DNA of 64,000 nt from Draba incana (Eukaryota; Streptophyta; Magnoliopsida; Brassicales; Brassicaceae), in the NCBI GenBank assembly GCA_963576765.1, contig OY755203.1, forward strand, positions 13,619,190-13,683,189, in the 5' to 3' direction. A program made the position numbers and the translations under genes. Shown one piece after another: positions 35,445-48,000 of this stretch. Under the pieces are notes generated by a model. It was given only the letters and a program-made list of their open reading frames with translations. It did not search any database and was not told where the DNA came from. How positions within the stretch are numbered: the first letter of the stretch is position 1; every line of letters begins with the position of its first letter.

Positions 35445-36093
35445 ATCATTACAAAGCCTAGACATTTCAAAACTTCCCAAAGTTCCTCATCCTGAAGTCA
35501 ACAAGAAACCTTCTTTAGTGCTGATTCCTCTGTTGATAGTACTAGGAATCATACTATTGGCACTCATGGGAGGAGCTTATCTCTACAGGCGAAACAAGTA
35601 TGCAGAAGTAAGAGAGGAATGGGAGAAAGAGTACGGTCCACACCGATACTCCTACAAATCAGTGTACAAAGCAACAAAAGGTTTCCACAAAGACGTTTTT
35701 CTCGGGAAAGGAGGATTCGGAGAAGTCTACAAAGGAACTCTACCTAACGACAGAGACATCGCCGTGAAACGATTCTCACATGACGGCGAACTAGGAATGA
35801 AGCAATTCGTAGCAGAAATCGCAAGCATGGGTCACTTAGACCACATAAACTTAGTCCCACTTCTCGGATACTGCAGGAGAAAAGGCGAGTTTCTTCTCGT
35901 CTACAAGTACATGTCTAACGGTAGCCTAGACCAGTTCTTGTTCCATAACCAAGAACCGTCTCTACCTTGGTCGAAACGGCTACCGATTCTAAAGGGAATA
36001 GCTTCAGCTCTACATTACCTACACACAGAAGCAACACAAGTTGTTCTACACAGAGATATCAAAGCTTCTAATGTAATGCTAGATACAAACTTC

Positions 36094-36512
36094 ATTTTCT
36101 TCCTTCTGGGCTACTTGCATGAGACTCACTTGACTTTTAAACACATATATTATAATGATTATTTTTCTCTTTCCTTTGTTTTTTTTTTCTTCTTTTTCTT
36201 CCGACTGCCACAAACACAAAACCACTAACCAAGATTATCTTAAATGGAACCAACCCATTTTAGAATCTTCAATCATAGCTACCACCATAACCATCACAAC
36301 CTTCCACTCAATCCGATATATTGATCAAAAAACAAGTTACTAGAACTCATTTGAAAGTTGACATATATTATTCATTTGCATGTAAACATATATTTACTTG
36401 TAGTACAATTTAAAAATATATAATGCACAAAAATATTTTAAACCAATTTGTTCACACAAATAAATACATTAATATATAAGTATTTACATCTAATGATATA
36501 GTTATCTAGTTA
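36094..36512. other. Unassigned AT-rich sequence after pseudogene 1
   Basis: After the truncation of the kinase the sequence is T-rich then AT-rich with no recognisable exon. The rest of the kinase domain is not found on this strand before the next insertion. Confidence 0.4.
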
Positions 36513-37420
36513 AGTAGAAACTTAGGGCTTTCTAAATTGTGTCTCTCTCCTGTTTTTCTCCACCTTCTCTCTAAGTTATCTAAAAGTTAAAAGTTTGATT
36601 TTACCGTTCGGTATCCGGCTTCGGCCGGTGCCGTAGTTTCGTTTAGTTTTTCTTAGTTTATTTCTCTGTTTTGTTGTCTAGTTTGTTTCTTCGGAAAATA
36701 AGTTTCGGCTTTGTCCGATCTCGTTTCGGCTTTGACCGACCTCGTTTCGGCTTCGATCGATCTCTTTTCTTTCCTCTAATTTGGGCTTCTGGTTGTTAAG
36801 GCTATACACTTGTGTCGGATCCGATTTATCGTTTCATTATTCTCCTTTCTTCATAGCATAAATCGTTACTACCCATTATTGGGTCTTGATGATATTAGTA
36901 ACGTGTCTATGGTAGAATTGAGTGTGATGTTTATGAGGAATTTGGGGAAGATCAGAGAAAAAATCTTGTGTGGCGTTGGAACCATAAGTTCGTTTTCACT
37001 ATGGGAGGAATTTATGCTAGCCAGAGATTTTGTTCTCCTTTCTTAAATTTTTCCTGTGTTAAATTCGATGTTTTTGGTTCCTACGACGAAGAAGTATTGG
37101 CATATATAATTTAGAAGAAGAGTATGCAGTAGAATATAGTTGAATCAATCAGCTTTTGCAGTGGTTGGAATGGAACTCATCGCCGGTGATAGAGGTTTGA
37201 GCAGATCAGAATCTTGAAAGAGAAGTTCAATGGTGGTGAGGAAGTTGGCTTGCATGATTGCCACGTTTGAAGAAGAAACACTAGAAGGAGACACTTGGAA
37301 TGCAAATTAATATTTTATTTGTTTGTTTTAGTGATTTATAATTGTATTCTACTGTACCCAGAACCTTTGGGCTAAGTTAATGAAAATGTTGTCGATAAAA
37401 AAAAAAGAGTAGAAACTTAG
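36513..37420 (+). mobile_element. Poly(A) retroposed insert with 13-bp target duplication
   Basis: AGTAGAAACTTAG occurs at 36513-36525 and again at 37408-37420. The ~880 bp between end in a run of ten A (about 37397-37406) preceded by GTTAATGAAAATG, which looks like a 3' UTR. The direct repeat plus poly(A) is the hallmark of L1-type retrotransposition. The body contains TTCGGCTTTG(T/A)CCGA repeats near 36700-36765 and a frame 36810-37046 with no recognised domain. It is either a non-autonomous LINE derivative or a processed retrocopy. Confidence 0.75.
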
Positions 37421-38434
37421 AGATTTTACGCACTACAATAAAAAATTATAATGTGTTATGAATACTTGTAACGTTTGATTTAACTATATATATATATATG
37501 TATATTTAGGCATAACTTGTTATGATAATGTACGTATTTGTTAACCAATAACGAAAATATATTTATAATACATATATGAACATTATGCATGTCACTTAAT
37601 TAGCATGTTGTTCTCTTTTAATATACGTTATTTTACAATCAACAAAGCTTCTTATCGTTTATCTCTTAACAGTTCATCGAATATCTTCAAAATTGTTGAA
37701 GACATCTCGATTCTCGATCAAACCTTCTTCGTTACCCAATAAAAAATGTTTTGCGGCAATCTCTCGAAAACTTCAAGATGATAGAGAGAAGAAGAAGGGG
37801 AGAGAAAGAAGAAGAGGAGAGAGAAGAGATAAGAATAACAATAAAGTTAGGACAATTTAATGCATTTAAGATGTGTGTGTTAGAGGGGAGAGGGGAGAGA
37901 ACAGGTAGAAGCGTGTGAGGGTAATAGATGAAGAAACCATGGCAAAATAATCTATCCCTTACAACAAGAAACCCCATTTTGCCATTTTCTTAAATACAAT
38001 AATTTATTTTGCTTATAATTGCAAATACTCTATATATTATAATTAAAAAACAAACTTGAAGGTTTGAAAGTACTACTTCCGTTCCACAAGAACTAATGTT
38101 TTGACTTGTTCACACAAATAAAAAAATAATTAGTTTTAAGTAATTAATGCATTGCTTTTTTAACATTAATTACTTTTTAATACTTAGTGATTCCATTTGT
38201 TTACTGAAGTTTACAATTTGTTAACATTAATTAACAAAAAAGTAGGAGTACATTTAAAAATCTAAAACATCAATTTTTATGGAACAAAGAAAAACAGAAA
38301 ATATAGAATTGTGGATTAGGGAGAGTATTATTTTGTTGTAGATGATATAAAACAAGAAGGTACATATATGAATAGTTCATGTAACACAAGTTACTTTATG
38401 AGAAAATGGAACTACTAGTTTCCTTCCTTTTATT
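37421..38434. other. Intergenic AT-rich region with purine tract
   Basis: It begins with CACTACAATAAAA, possibly another CACTA-like end without a partner. A GA-rich tract spans 37770-37900. No gene is recognised. Confidence 0.4.
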
Positions 38435-38832
38435 GAATTGGACAAGTGATACTGATAAAAACAATCTTGAGAGCTAATAATATGACAAGTTTGCAACTCC
38501 AAACTATTTGTAATACCCCCTTTATGGATATGTAAATGAAATTACAAGTTGAACAACACTAATTACAAAAGTATCTACAACTGCTAAGCTTCTCTCGATA
38601 TCCTCAATCTAGACTCACGATCTCATAGCCATCGCCACTGAAAGACTCATATCGTCTCATTGGGTATTTACCCCTGATTACCGAGGGGGAGAGTTCTTAG
38701 ATTCCAATGTGTGTCCTCATGGCTGATATGTATTAAGGTGAGTTGCCGAGGAAGCAGCTGACCAACATCTTGAACCTACAAGGGGAGGCTGCATCAATCA
38801 TAACTGAATTAGTGCTAAATCCATTGTTTAAG

Positions 38833-39658
38833 TAAAACAACCAAGTTTTTTTTTTTTATTAACCCAATTACTAGATGAACAAACAACACTCAACAATCAA
38901 ATAAGCTTTCACAAATTAAACAGCGGTGTCGATCGACACCACTCATTGAGTGTCAATCGACACTCTAATTATTGTACCAAACCTCACGTTCATAAAAAGG
39001 GGGTGTCGATCGACACTGCCACTAGGTGTCAATCGACACCTCTCGCAGAAACCCAAGCCGAGTCAAAATCCTCTCGCAGACTCGACTCGTTTCCTCAATA
39101 AGATCAAACACGTTTCAATACACACTTATCACACGAATAATCATAGAGAACAGCCAAGACAAATCAATCATAACATCACAAATCAACCATTCAGTCTCCT
39201 AACAAACTATTTCCGTAACCGCGATCACGCACTCACCTCGATTAAGGATTGAAAAGGGAACGAACGAGGGAAGTCACGAAATCAGACTGAAATAGCAATG
39301 AAACAAGGCCACAATTCACTGGAACCAGACCCTAATGCCACTAGATATGCCACACGGTTAACTCTACGCTCTAGGAATCAAACGAGAAGGTTTCCGAGGG
39401 ATTTCTTTGCAACAATCCTTCGAAAACTCACACAAAATCTTATCTCTCTCTCTCTCATGAATCCCTGTTCCCCCACGGCCAAAAGTCTGCTAAAAGACTT
39501 AAATAAGGAAGCCCTAGGGTTTATCCTTCAAACCGAGCTAAATCGGACATTAAAACTTAACCGAAACCGATCGCAGAACTTGGTGTCGATCGACACCCAC
39601 CACTTGTGTCGATCGATACCCCCTTTCCAAATTCAAAAATTGGAAATGGGATGTTACA
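38833..39658 (-). repeat. 3' LTR of element W (left side)
   Basis: It ends GGATGTTACA. It carries palindrome pairs at ~38926/38950, ~39002/39026 and 39581/39604, several with single changes (TGTCAATCGACAC, TGTCGATCGATAC). It lacks a ~160-bp stretch present near the start of the right LTR. Confidence 0.85.
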
Positions 39659-39835
39659 ATTCTCCCCCACTAAACTGGATTCGTCCTCGAATCCTCACAA
39701 AATCGTCTATCAAAGACTCATATCTGACCCAAAACTGGTCCATATCTCCCGAGATCCTACATCCAATCTCCGAGGCTCTCGTCTAATCTCATGTTTATAC
39801 GCCCGTTTCTAGACATCTATTACTCTTAACTCATT

Positions 39836-39985
39836 CCACACTCTTCCCACTCGCAGGACGCATCCTTTGAGCTATCGGTGTCTCGTGTCCCTTCCACTCT
39901 CAGGACGCATCCTTTGAGCTCCGGGTACACCGTGCCCCTACCACTCTCATGACGCATCCTTTGAGCTCCGGGTACAGAGGGGAGA
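39836..39985. repeat. ACTCTCAGGACGCATCCTTTGAGC repeats in W
   Basis: A word close to GGACGCATCCTTTGAGCT recurs three times at ~60-bp spacing, with a further relative near 41360 and 41407. A related imperfect array (GAAACCACCGTCTC) lies at 40540-40710. The rest of the W interior, 39985-42060, shows no intact coding sequence. Confidence 0.7.
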
Positions 39986-42059
39986 CTAATCATCCCCTCG
40001 AGAGAACGCATTCTCTCCAAAACAACAAGAATGAGTTATTTGGGACCGCAACCCCTAGAGTAATAAATTCCAAACGTCAATAAACATCTACCGACTAGAA
40101 CTACCTTGCGTGGCCAAACTCGATACTCCCTAATCCCGGGATATCATCACATAACATATATAAGAAAACCCTCTTATATAAATAGGTAAATAAGAACAAC
40201 TCCATCTTATAAATCTCCAAAAATATAATCGTTACAACGAAAACGAAAATACAAAATAAGCAACCATGCTAATCAACGAAACTAGGACCACAAGGAGGAC
40301 TAGAGCTCAAACGGCAACCTGCTTGACGAATCACTTCTTGAACTTTAGCTTCATCTTTGCCTCAGGATCCCAAGACACAAGTCCACACCGGACTAACTTT
40401 GGCCCGCATCGGCCAATGCCATAAGAGATTCTCACGTAATCAAAAGCTCACAACTACATCCACGCTTATACGCACGTTTTCAGACATTTATTACGTTTTA
40501 ACTATTTTACACACACACACACTCTAGGGTAAACACAGTCCCTTCGAGAGAACTATCGTCTCTCAGCACTATAGAGGAAACCACTGTCCCAATATAGGCT
40601 CTCAGTACCATAAAAGAAACCACCGTCTCCTAGAGAGAACCACCATCTCTCAGCATGTATACAGGAAACCACCGTCCCCGATACATACTCTGGAAGCCAC
40701 CGTCTCCAGATAATGTGTCATCCGTAATAAATTCTAAAACGCCCACCAACAATAAAACCTAAAACTACTCTAAACAGCCTAAATACGCACGGCTCCTGAC
40801 TCAGAATATACAAATGCAATGTTTACTAATCTTGCCTAGGTATGCCCAACTGATTGCACCACAATCAAACAAGAACATGCACGACCAACTGTAGACCCAA
40901 AATTGGTTCGATCGATTGTAAAACAATCAAACAAGAACATGCATAACCAAAGACGTTGCATCTGCTAATCCCAAATCGGCGAAACCAAACAAAAAGAAAT
41001 ATCTTAGAGGTCCGTATCCCTATTCATTCTTATGCCCCGATCAGATATCGATTACTCAGGACGTCTTCTTTGAGGTAACGATGCCGATGCCACTCCACTC
41101 TTAGGACATCTCCCTCAAGCTCTGGCTCTATATAGGAAAATACTTCATTAGGGTAATCAACATATACGCGTGCAAGCATCTGAAAACTAGGGATACTTTC
41201 CATGATATTGACTCGACATTAATACTTTGACGTCACAACTCTGCTCCTACCGAACACTTGGCTAACACAACTGACTTCCTGAAGATCCCCACCTCAGTTC
41301 CGAAGCACAACACCAAATAACTATTGCTCTTAACTGAGTTTACACCTGACACCCATAGGACGCATCCTGTGGCCCATCATGAAAACATACCGTTCGCACT
41401 CTCGGGACGCATCCTTCGAGTCGACAGTATCTGGGAAACTCACATCCCAATCAACATACCGGAGAGCTCACATATCCTTAAAACACATGAGTTATTTGGG
41501 ACTGCAGTCCCTAGAGCAATAAATACCGAGCACTGAAAATTGAAAATTGGACTGCCCAACAAGGGTATAAATCCACTCCTGACGCCTCAGCGCAACCACC
41601 CATCGGCCGACACACTTGCCTATAACCTGCATGTCCCGTTTGAAGAGACTTGAAAACTGAATCGACTGCCTCAAAATAACTCACGACTCGGATTCCTCTC
41701 CTTTGCCACACAAACATTAAATGCACTCCTGAACGCATGACGATACGCAACCTACGCCAATATTTGATAGATCCCAACTTAGACCGATCCTCTGAAACTT
41801 CCCCTGCAACATTACGTGGCCAAGAAAATACCATCTCACCCTGCCACAACTTACTCCTGCTCGAACAACCAAACGCTTTTGTTCCATAATTTTTTTTTTA
41901 GAACTAACCTCCGTTGCTTTGCCTGATCCTCAGAACTTCTTGAGTACACTTAGAACATTGTCCATGACCGGAATCACCAAGACATCTGAGTACTCTTGAA
42001 ATACGCCATTCCTCAATCTCGTGAACTTGCCCATCTGGGCTCGCTCCCCATCCATGCCG

Positions 42060-42812
42060 CTACTCGTATAGACCACCAGCCTGCTGAACTCAGCATCATA
42101 CCCACGTACTGATCAGTTGCCCTGAACCAGACTCTAGAACTGCAACTCAAACTGCTCTACAACTTCTTGAAGAAAGTATCTTACATTAAACTCGCCTAAG
42201 AATTCATCCCAAGTCCACAATGTCCGCCTTATCTTGGCTTAGACACTGGTCTACCAGAGACGAGCATTTCCTTCCAAGAACTCAACCGCTAGATCCACAC
42301 AGAACTCATCGGGACATCTGAGAGAACGAAGCCTTCGCTCAACCTTCAGCCTCCACTCATTAGCTTCCTCTGCCCCCTCCACCCGAGAAGGACAAGGGCC
42401 CCAAAAGCAGCAGCTCATTGGACATCGCCAGATACTGCTCCCTCAGGGTCGCTACTGGAGCCTGCACTGGTACCGCACTCGGTAGCTGCTCTAAAATCAA
42501 TGCAAGCATCTTCGCCAAACGATCCTCGTAATCCTGGGCTCCACCTGTAGCAACACCCGCACCTAGTCCTCTTGCCACACCGGTAGCTCTGGCATTAACT
42601 CCAGCACAACCTGAACTATCCGACACACTGACAGCACCCACTGAAACCTCCAAATACGTCAGTGAATCAGCCACCTGCTCTGACGACTCACTCTGAGTCT
42701 CCCACTCGAACGACGAAGACACACGACCCTGACCACGACCACGACTTCGGCCTCCACGGCCACCAATTTTGCTACCACAACCTCTCAGAACTCTAGCCAT
42801 CGCACACTGCAC
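42060..42812 (-). pseudogene. Gag remnant of element W
   Basis: The minus-strand frame from 42812 starts MQCAMARVLRG, has a glycine/arginine-rich N-terminus (GGRGGRSRGRGQGR) and stops at 42360. In an adjacent frame the gag core continues to ~42240 (EANEWRLKVERRLRSL, ARLWW), resembling plant Gypsy-type gag. No protease, RT or integrase was found, so W cannot move by itself. Confidence 0.65.
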
Positions 42813-43020
42813 TTACCGAAAACATATTCTAAGCTACTAGAATTCACAGAATAAACGTCAAACAATCACATACTGTGGAATCTATTTGAAGGCTCGTAAA
42901 GGATGATCTAAGACTCTACAACTCACAGAATTAACTAATTACTCAAAGCCAATTCATGCCACAGTCTCAAATCAACCAATTACTAACAGCCCTAGAACCG
43001 TAAGGGCTGTGATACCAAAA

Positions 43021-44010
43021 TGAAACAACCAAGCTTTTTTATTTTATTTGTTAACCCGAATTAAGTATTCCCATAAATACCAGTTCTCAACGGTAAACTC
43101 AAATCAACAACCAATAACCAGCGGAAACAACATTAACATTAAACCATTAAACCATTAAAACAAATTCCAATTCATCTCAACATTTCTAGCAACCTAAACT
43201 AGGTTCTACCAAATGTAATACCAAAACATGTAATCTAAAGATCCTAATCATCCTCTCGTCCCATCCATGATTCCACGATCTCAACTTTTCCTTTACCTGC
43301 AACTCAAAAGGGAAAAACAGAGTTGCGTGAGTATTATCATAAATACTCAGTGAAGCGGTCATCCCGCCTACTGGTTACAATTATGGAAATAGCAAGCCAA
43401 TTAATAGATGAACAAACAACATTCAACAATCAAATAAGCTTTCACAAATTAAACAGTGGTGTCGATCGACACCACTCATTGAGTGTCGATCGACACTCCA
43501 ATTATTGTACCAAACCTCACGTTCATAAAAATAGGGTGTCGATCGACACTGCCACTAGGTGTCGATCGACACCTCTCGCAGGAACCGAAGCCGAGTCAAA
43601 ATCCTCTCGCAGACTCGACTCGTTTCCTCAACAAGATCAAACACGTTTCAATACAAACTTATCACACGAATAATCATAGAGAACCGCCAAGACAAACCAA
43701 TTATAACATCACAAATCAACCATTCAGTCTCCTAACAAACTATTTCCGTAACCGCGATCACGCACTCACCTCGATTTAGGATTGAAAAGGGAACGAATGA
43801 GGGAAGTCACGAAATCAGGTTGAAACAGCGACGAAACAAGGCCACAATTCACTGGAACCAGACCCTAACGCCACTAGATACGCCACACGGTTAACTCTAC
43901 GCTCTAGGAATCAAACGAGAAGGTTTTCGAGGGATTTCTTTACAACACCCACCACTGGTGTCGATCGACACCCCCTTTCCAAATACAAAAATTGGAAATG
44001 GGATGTTACA
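43021..44010 (-). repeat. 5' LTR of element W (right side)
   Basis: From TGAAACAACC to GGATGTTACA, followed by target duplicate TTAAG. It carries palindrome pairs at ~43460/43484 and ~43535/43558 and a single copy near 43962. The pair spacers are 10 and 9 bases. Confidence 0.88.
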
Positions 44011-44326
44011 TTAAGTATAAGTATATGGTGAGAATATTTTGCAATGGTAGGTTCTTGTTTAAGTATAAGACCACTTGTTCCATTGTAGGTCTTGATTAAG
44101 GCACAATATTTGAACACAGCAAACCGAGTTTCATAACCATCTCGACTTCCTCGGATAAGAATTCTCCGCGCAACCTCAGGTCAACATCATCAAGCAAACA
44201 ATCCCTTTTCGAGCACTCACAAACCCAATTTGATCAGAACTCGTTTCTCACATTGTAACATTGGTTCGACAGGTCTCCTCCCACATGTTACTTCAAGCAA
44301 GAAAACACCAAACACTTACACATCAG

Positions 44327-45044
44327 TGTTGGGAATGTCCTGAAATCATACTTGTATTTACTCTAGTGATAGTTGTACTATCAAGATCAGACATTCATAT
44401 GATACTAGGTGGTCATGACGTTTTGCTAGAAGCCGCTGATGATCTATGAGTTATGAACTCATTACTAGTATTATATGATCCTACAGGGTCACACACCTAA
44501 GAAAACTGGATTTACTTTATAAGGGAATGATCATTAATGTAATGATCAAATGATGTGTATTTGATACACATAAGAATCATGTTTTAGAGAAGGTGTCGAT
44601 CGACACTAAATTAGTGTGTTGATCGACACGGGCTAAAAACCGAGATAGGGATTTCGGTTTAATGACTTAATTTGAACCGGTTTAATTGTTGGACAATTAG
44701 GTTTTCTCACATGCCTATATATATGATATGAGGCACGAAATTGAGAGTAGAATTAGTTGATAGCCACCTCTGAAAACATAGGATTCCCTGAGAGATACGA
44801 TTCCAGGTACTAGCAACCCTGCGGGTTCCAGTTTGTGTGCGTGTGGACTATCAGTAGAGGCGCAGCACTTGAGGCACTAATTGATCTTGAATCCCTGATC
44901 TTCTTCTGCTGCTAATCTCCAGGTATATTCGAGATCCCGTTCTTGTAGATTCATTGTTTACAAACCCTAGATCCTAGGCTAATTGAATTCTCACTAGGTT
45001 GGTTAATAGAGATTAAACCTGTTAAACCTGTGCAAATTCTTTCA
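44327..45044 (+). repeat. 5' LTR of copia B
   Basis: Starts TGTTGGGAATG, has a TATATATAT TATA-like box at 44714-44722, a palindrome pair near 44592/44615 (the second half with one change) and ends TTCTTTCA. The tandem unit described separately begins within it, just after the TATA box. Confidence 0.92.
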
Positions 45045-48000
45045 GTGGTATCAGAGCCTTAGGGTTTAACTAATGAATCTAAAAGCACATAATTGAATTA
45101 GAGAATTCAGATTGAAACATGTGATGTTTAGGATGCTTGGTAGATCAAAATTTTCACTGAAAATCGTTTTGTTAAAAGTTTTCCCAAGATGATCGTGTCG
45201 ATCGACACAATGGTTGTGTCGATCGACACGGCCTTGCAAAAGGTTAATCGGTTCAATTGGATTAAATCGGTTATCGCCGAGTTTTAGATCTGATCGTGTC
45301 GATCGACACAATGGTTGTGTCGATCGACACGGCCTTGTGAGTGGTTAACCGGTTTAATTGGATTGAATCGGTTATCGCGCTTGGTTAGAAATCTATTGAA
45401 ACTGGTTTATTACGGTTAATTCGATTGGTTGGCGTCGATCGACACAAATGTTGTATCGATCAACACCGACCGGTTATCGATTCGGTTCAATTGGATTGAC
45501 CGGTTATCGCAAATCGAAATTGGTTTGGTCGGTTATCGAAATCGGTTCACTTGGATTGATCGGTTTTCGAAATCAGGTACAGTAGGGTGAGTGTCGATCG
45601 ACACTAATGTAGTGTCGATCGACACACCACTCGGATTTTGGGTTAGTGAACCGAAGATCTCATAACCGAACCAAATTTCACCCCACTTCTTAGAATTTTT
45701 TAAAAACTTAATTGAAATTAGTCGTTTTAAATAAGATTCTAAACCTTCCTGAATGCATATATGATATGTGTTAGGATTTAAAGTTCCGTTCCTCAACTAA
45801 ATATCAAGTGTTCTAGATGTCTTCCCGATCTTGTCAGCTGTCAAGACTCGTTTCATTGCGTGATAGGCTTGTAGTGCAAGGTATCTGCAGTTACATGAGT
45901 AAGGCAGTGGGTAATTGTGTTGATGGGCTTGCAGTGCATGGCATCAGCTATTACATGACTGAAGAGATTGGTTTACTTGAGTGGGCTATCAGAAGTTCTG
46001 GGCCCATAGACATCAGGTGGATAAAACATAATATGCCTTATCCACAACCAAGAGTCATATTGGATATGATTACCAAAGTGTTGCTTACCTAGATAGCTAA
46101 GATTTGGGTGACAGCCAGTGGCTCACTCAAGTTTTGGTGAAGTATTGGTCTTGGATCATTATATTCATTTGAGGAAACATTGTTTTGAATATAATGCGAG
46201 TCTTCTTAATAGTTAAGATTTCTCATTTCCTGAACATCATAACTAAACCTTTTTCTTTTCTTATTACTAGTTATGTCTAAAACCCCTCATCAGAACTCTT
46301 TCTCGTTGTGATCCGTCCTTGAGAAGGACAAGTTAAATGGATCCAACTTCCTGGATTGGCTCGGAAGTTGTTTTCAATGAAAGGCATGGGAGAAGCTGCG
46401 TGAATTCTTGGAATAAGAATCTATAGAGATAGATTGGGTAGGCTAATTGGATCGTGTCAAGATGCTTATGGTGATAAGGTCTTGGACAGGTTCAGTATGC
46501 ATGATTCCAAGAAGGGCCTCATACCAATGTCTCATGGCATTAATCTTAGCAAGATGCAATGTCTCTAGACACTGGCTGAGTAAGAACGTTTGAGTAGGAT
46601 ATGATATGAGGCACGAAATTGAGAGTAGAATTAGTTGATAGCCACCTCTGAAAACATAGGATTCCCTGAGAGATACGATTCCAGGTACTAGCAACCCTGC
46701 GGGTTCCAGTTTGTGTGCATGTGGACTATCAGTAGAGGCGCAGCACTTGAGGCACTAATTGATCTTGAATCCCTGATCTTCTTCTGCTGCTAATCTCCAG
46801 GTATATTCGAGATCCCGTTCCTGTAGATTCATTGTTTACAAACCCTAGATCCTAGGCTAATTGAATTCTCACTAGGTTGGTTAATAGAGATTAAACCTGT
46901 TAAACCTGTGCAAATTCTTTCAGTGGTATCAGAGCCTTAGGGTTTAACTAATGAATCTAAAAGCATATAATTGAATTAGAGAATTCAGATTGAAACATGT
47001 GATGTTTAGGATGCTTGGTAGATCAAAGTTTTCACTGAAAATCGTTTTGTTAAAAGTTTTCCCAAGACGATCGTGTCGATCGACACAATGGTTGTGTCGA
47101 TCGACACGGCCTTGCAAAAGGTTAATCGGTTCAATTGGATTAAATCGGTTATCGCCGAGTTTTAGATCTGATCGTGTCGATCGACACAATGGTTGTGTCG
47201 ATCGACACGGCCTTGTGAGTGGTTAACCGGTTTAATTGGATTGAATCGGTTATCGCGCTTGGTTAGAAATCTATTGAAACTGGTTTATTACGGTTAATTC
47301 GATTGGTTGGCGTCGATCGACACAAATGTTGTATCGATCAACACCGACCGGTTATCGATTCGGTTCAATTGGATTGACCGGTTATCGCAAATCGAAATTG
47401 GTTTGGTCGGTTATCGAAATCGGTTCAATTGGATTGATCGGTTTTCGAAATCAGGTACAGTAGGGTGAGTATCGATCGACACTAATGTAGTGTCGATCGA
47501 CACACCACTCGGATTTTGGGTTAGTGAACCGAAGATCTCATAACCGAACCAAATTTCACCCCACTTCTTAGAATTTTTTAAAAACTTAATTGAAATTAGT
47601 CGTTTTAAATAAGATTCTAAACCTTCCTGAATGCATATATGATATGTGTTAGGATTTAAAGTTCCGTTCCTCAACTAAATATCAAGTGTTCTAGATGTCT
47701 TCCCGATCTTGTCAGCTGTCAAGACTCGTTTCATTGCGTGATAGGCTTGTAGTGCAAGGTATCTGCAGTTACATGAGTAAGGCAGTGGGTAATTGTGTTG
47801 ATGGGCTTGCAGTGCATGGCATCAGCTATTACATGACTGAAGAGATTGGTTTACTTGAGTGGGCTATCAGAAGTTCTGGGCCCATAGACATCAGGTGGAT
47901 AAAACATAATATGCCTTATCCACAACCAAGAGTCATATTGGATATGATTAGCAAAGTGTTGCTTACCTAGATAGCTAAGATTTGGGTGACAGCCAGTGGC

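Larger units (their letters stand above)
33190..36093 (+). pseudogene. L-type lectin receptor kinase pseudogene 1
   Basis: A clade-I LecRK copy in plus orientation with at least four lesions. The signal peptide and first ~45 residues are missing (homology starts LPSGLLQLTN). Lectin sequence follows (FSTHFVCAMV, FAIELDTVQS, IQVWIDYDGT). A frameshift near 33735 moves the reading to the frame with FIGFSAATG. A hAT element splits it at 33869. After 35445 the transmembrane part (LIVLGIILLALMGG), GKGGFGEVYKG, VKRF lysine and the LHRDIKASN catalytic loop are present, but homology ends at ~36093 just before the DFG segment. The lectin-to-kinase join would be in frame if the hAT and one target copy were absent. 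Confidence 0.88.
38833..44010 (-). mobile_element. Non-autonomous LTR retrotransposon W
   Basis: LTRs are 38833-39658 (826 bp, its outer TG mutated to TA) and 43021-44010 (990 bp). The target duplicate TTAAG precedes and follows the element. On the minus strand the LTR starts TGTAACATCCC and ends TTGTTTCA, followed by TTTTGGTATCACAGCC (primer-binding site, Met-type with one change). A polypurine tract AGTGGGGGAGAAT lies at 39659-39671. The internal 3.4 kb has only gag sequence. Both LTRs contain paired GTGTCGATCGACAC palindromes. Confidence 0.85.

Noticed and set aside
37435..37500. Second CACTA element starting CACTACAATAAAA
   Set aside because: There is no partner end and no subterminal repeats; a five-base terminus occurs by chance.
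38510..38700. Additional LTR starting TGTAATACCCCC
   Set aside because: It begins like an LTR and lies within the expected LecRK tail region, but no matching end, duplicate or second copy was found.
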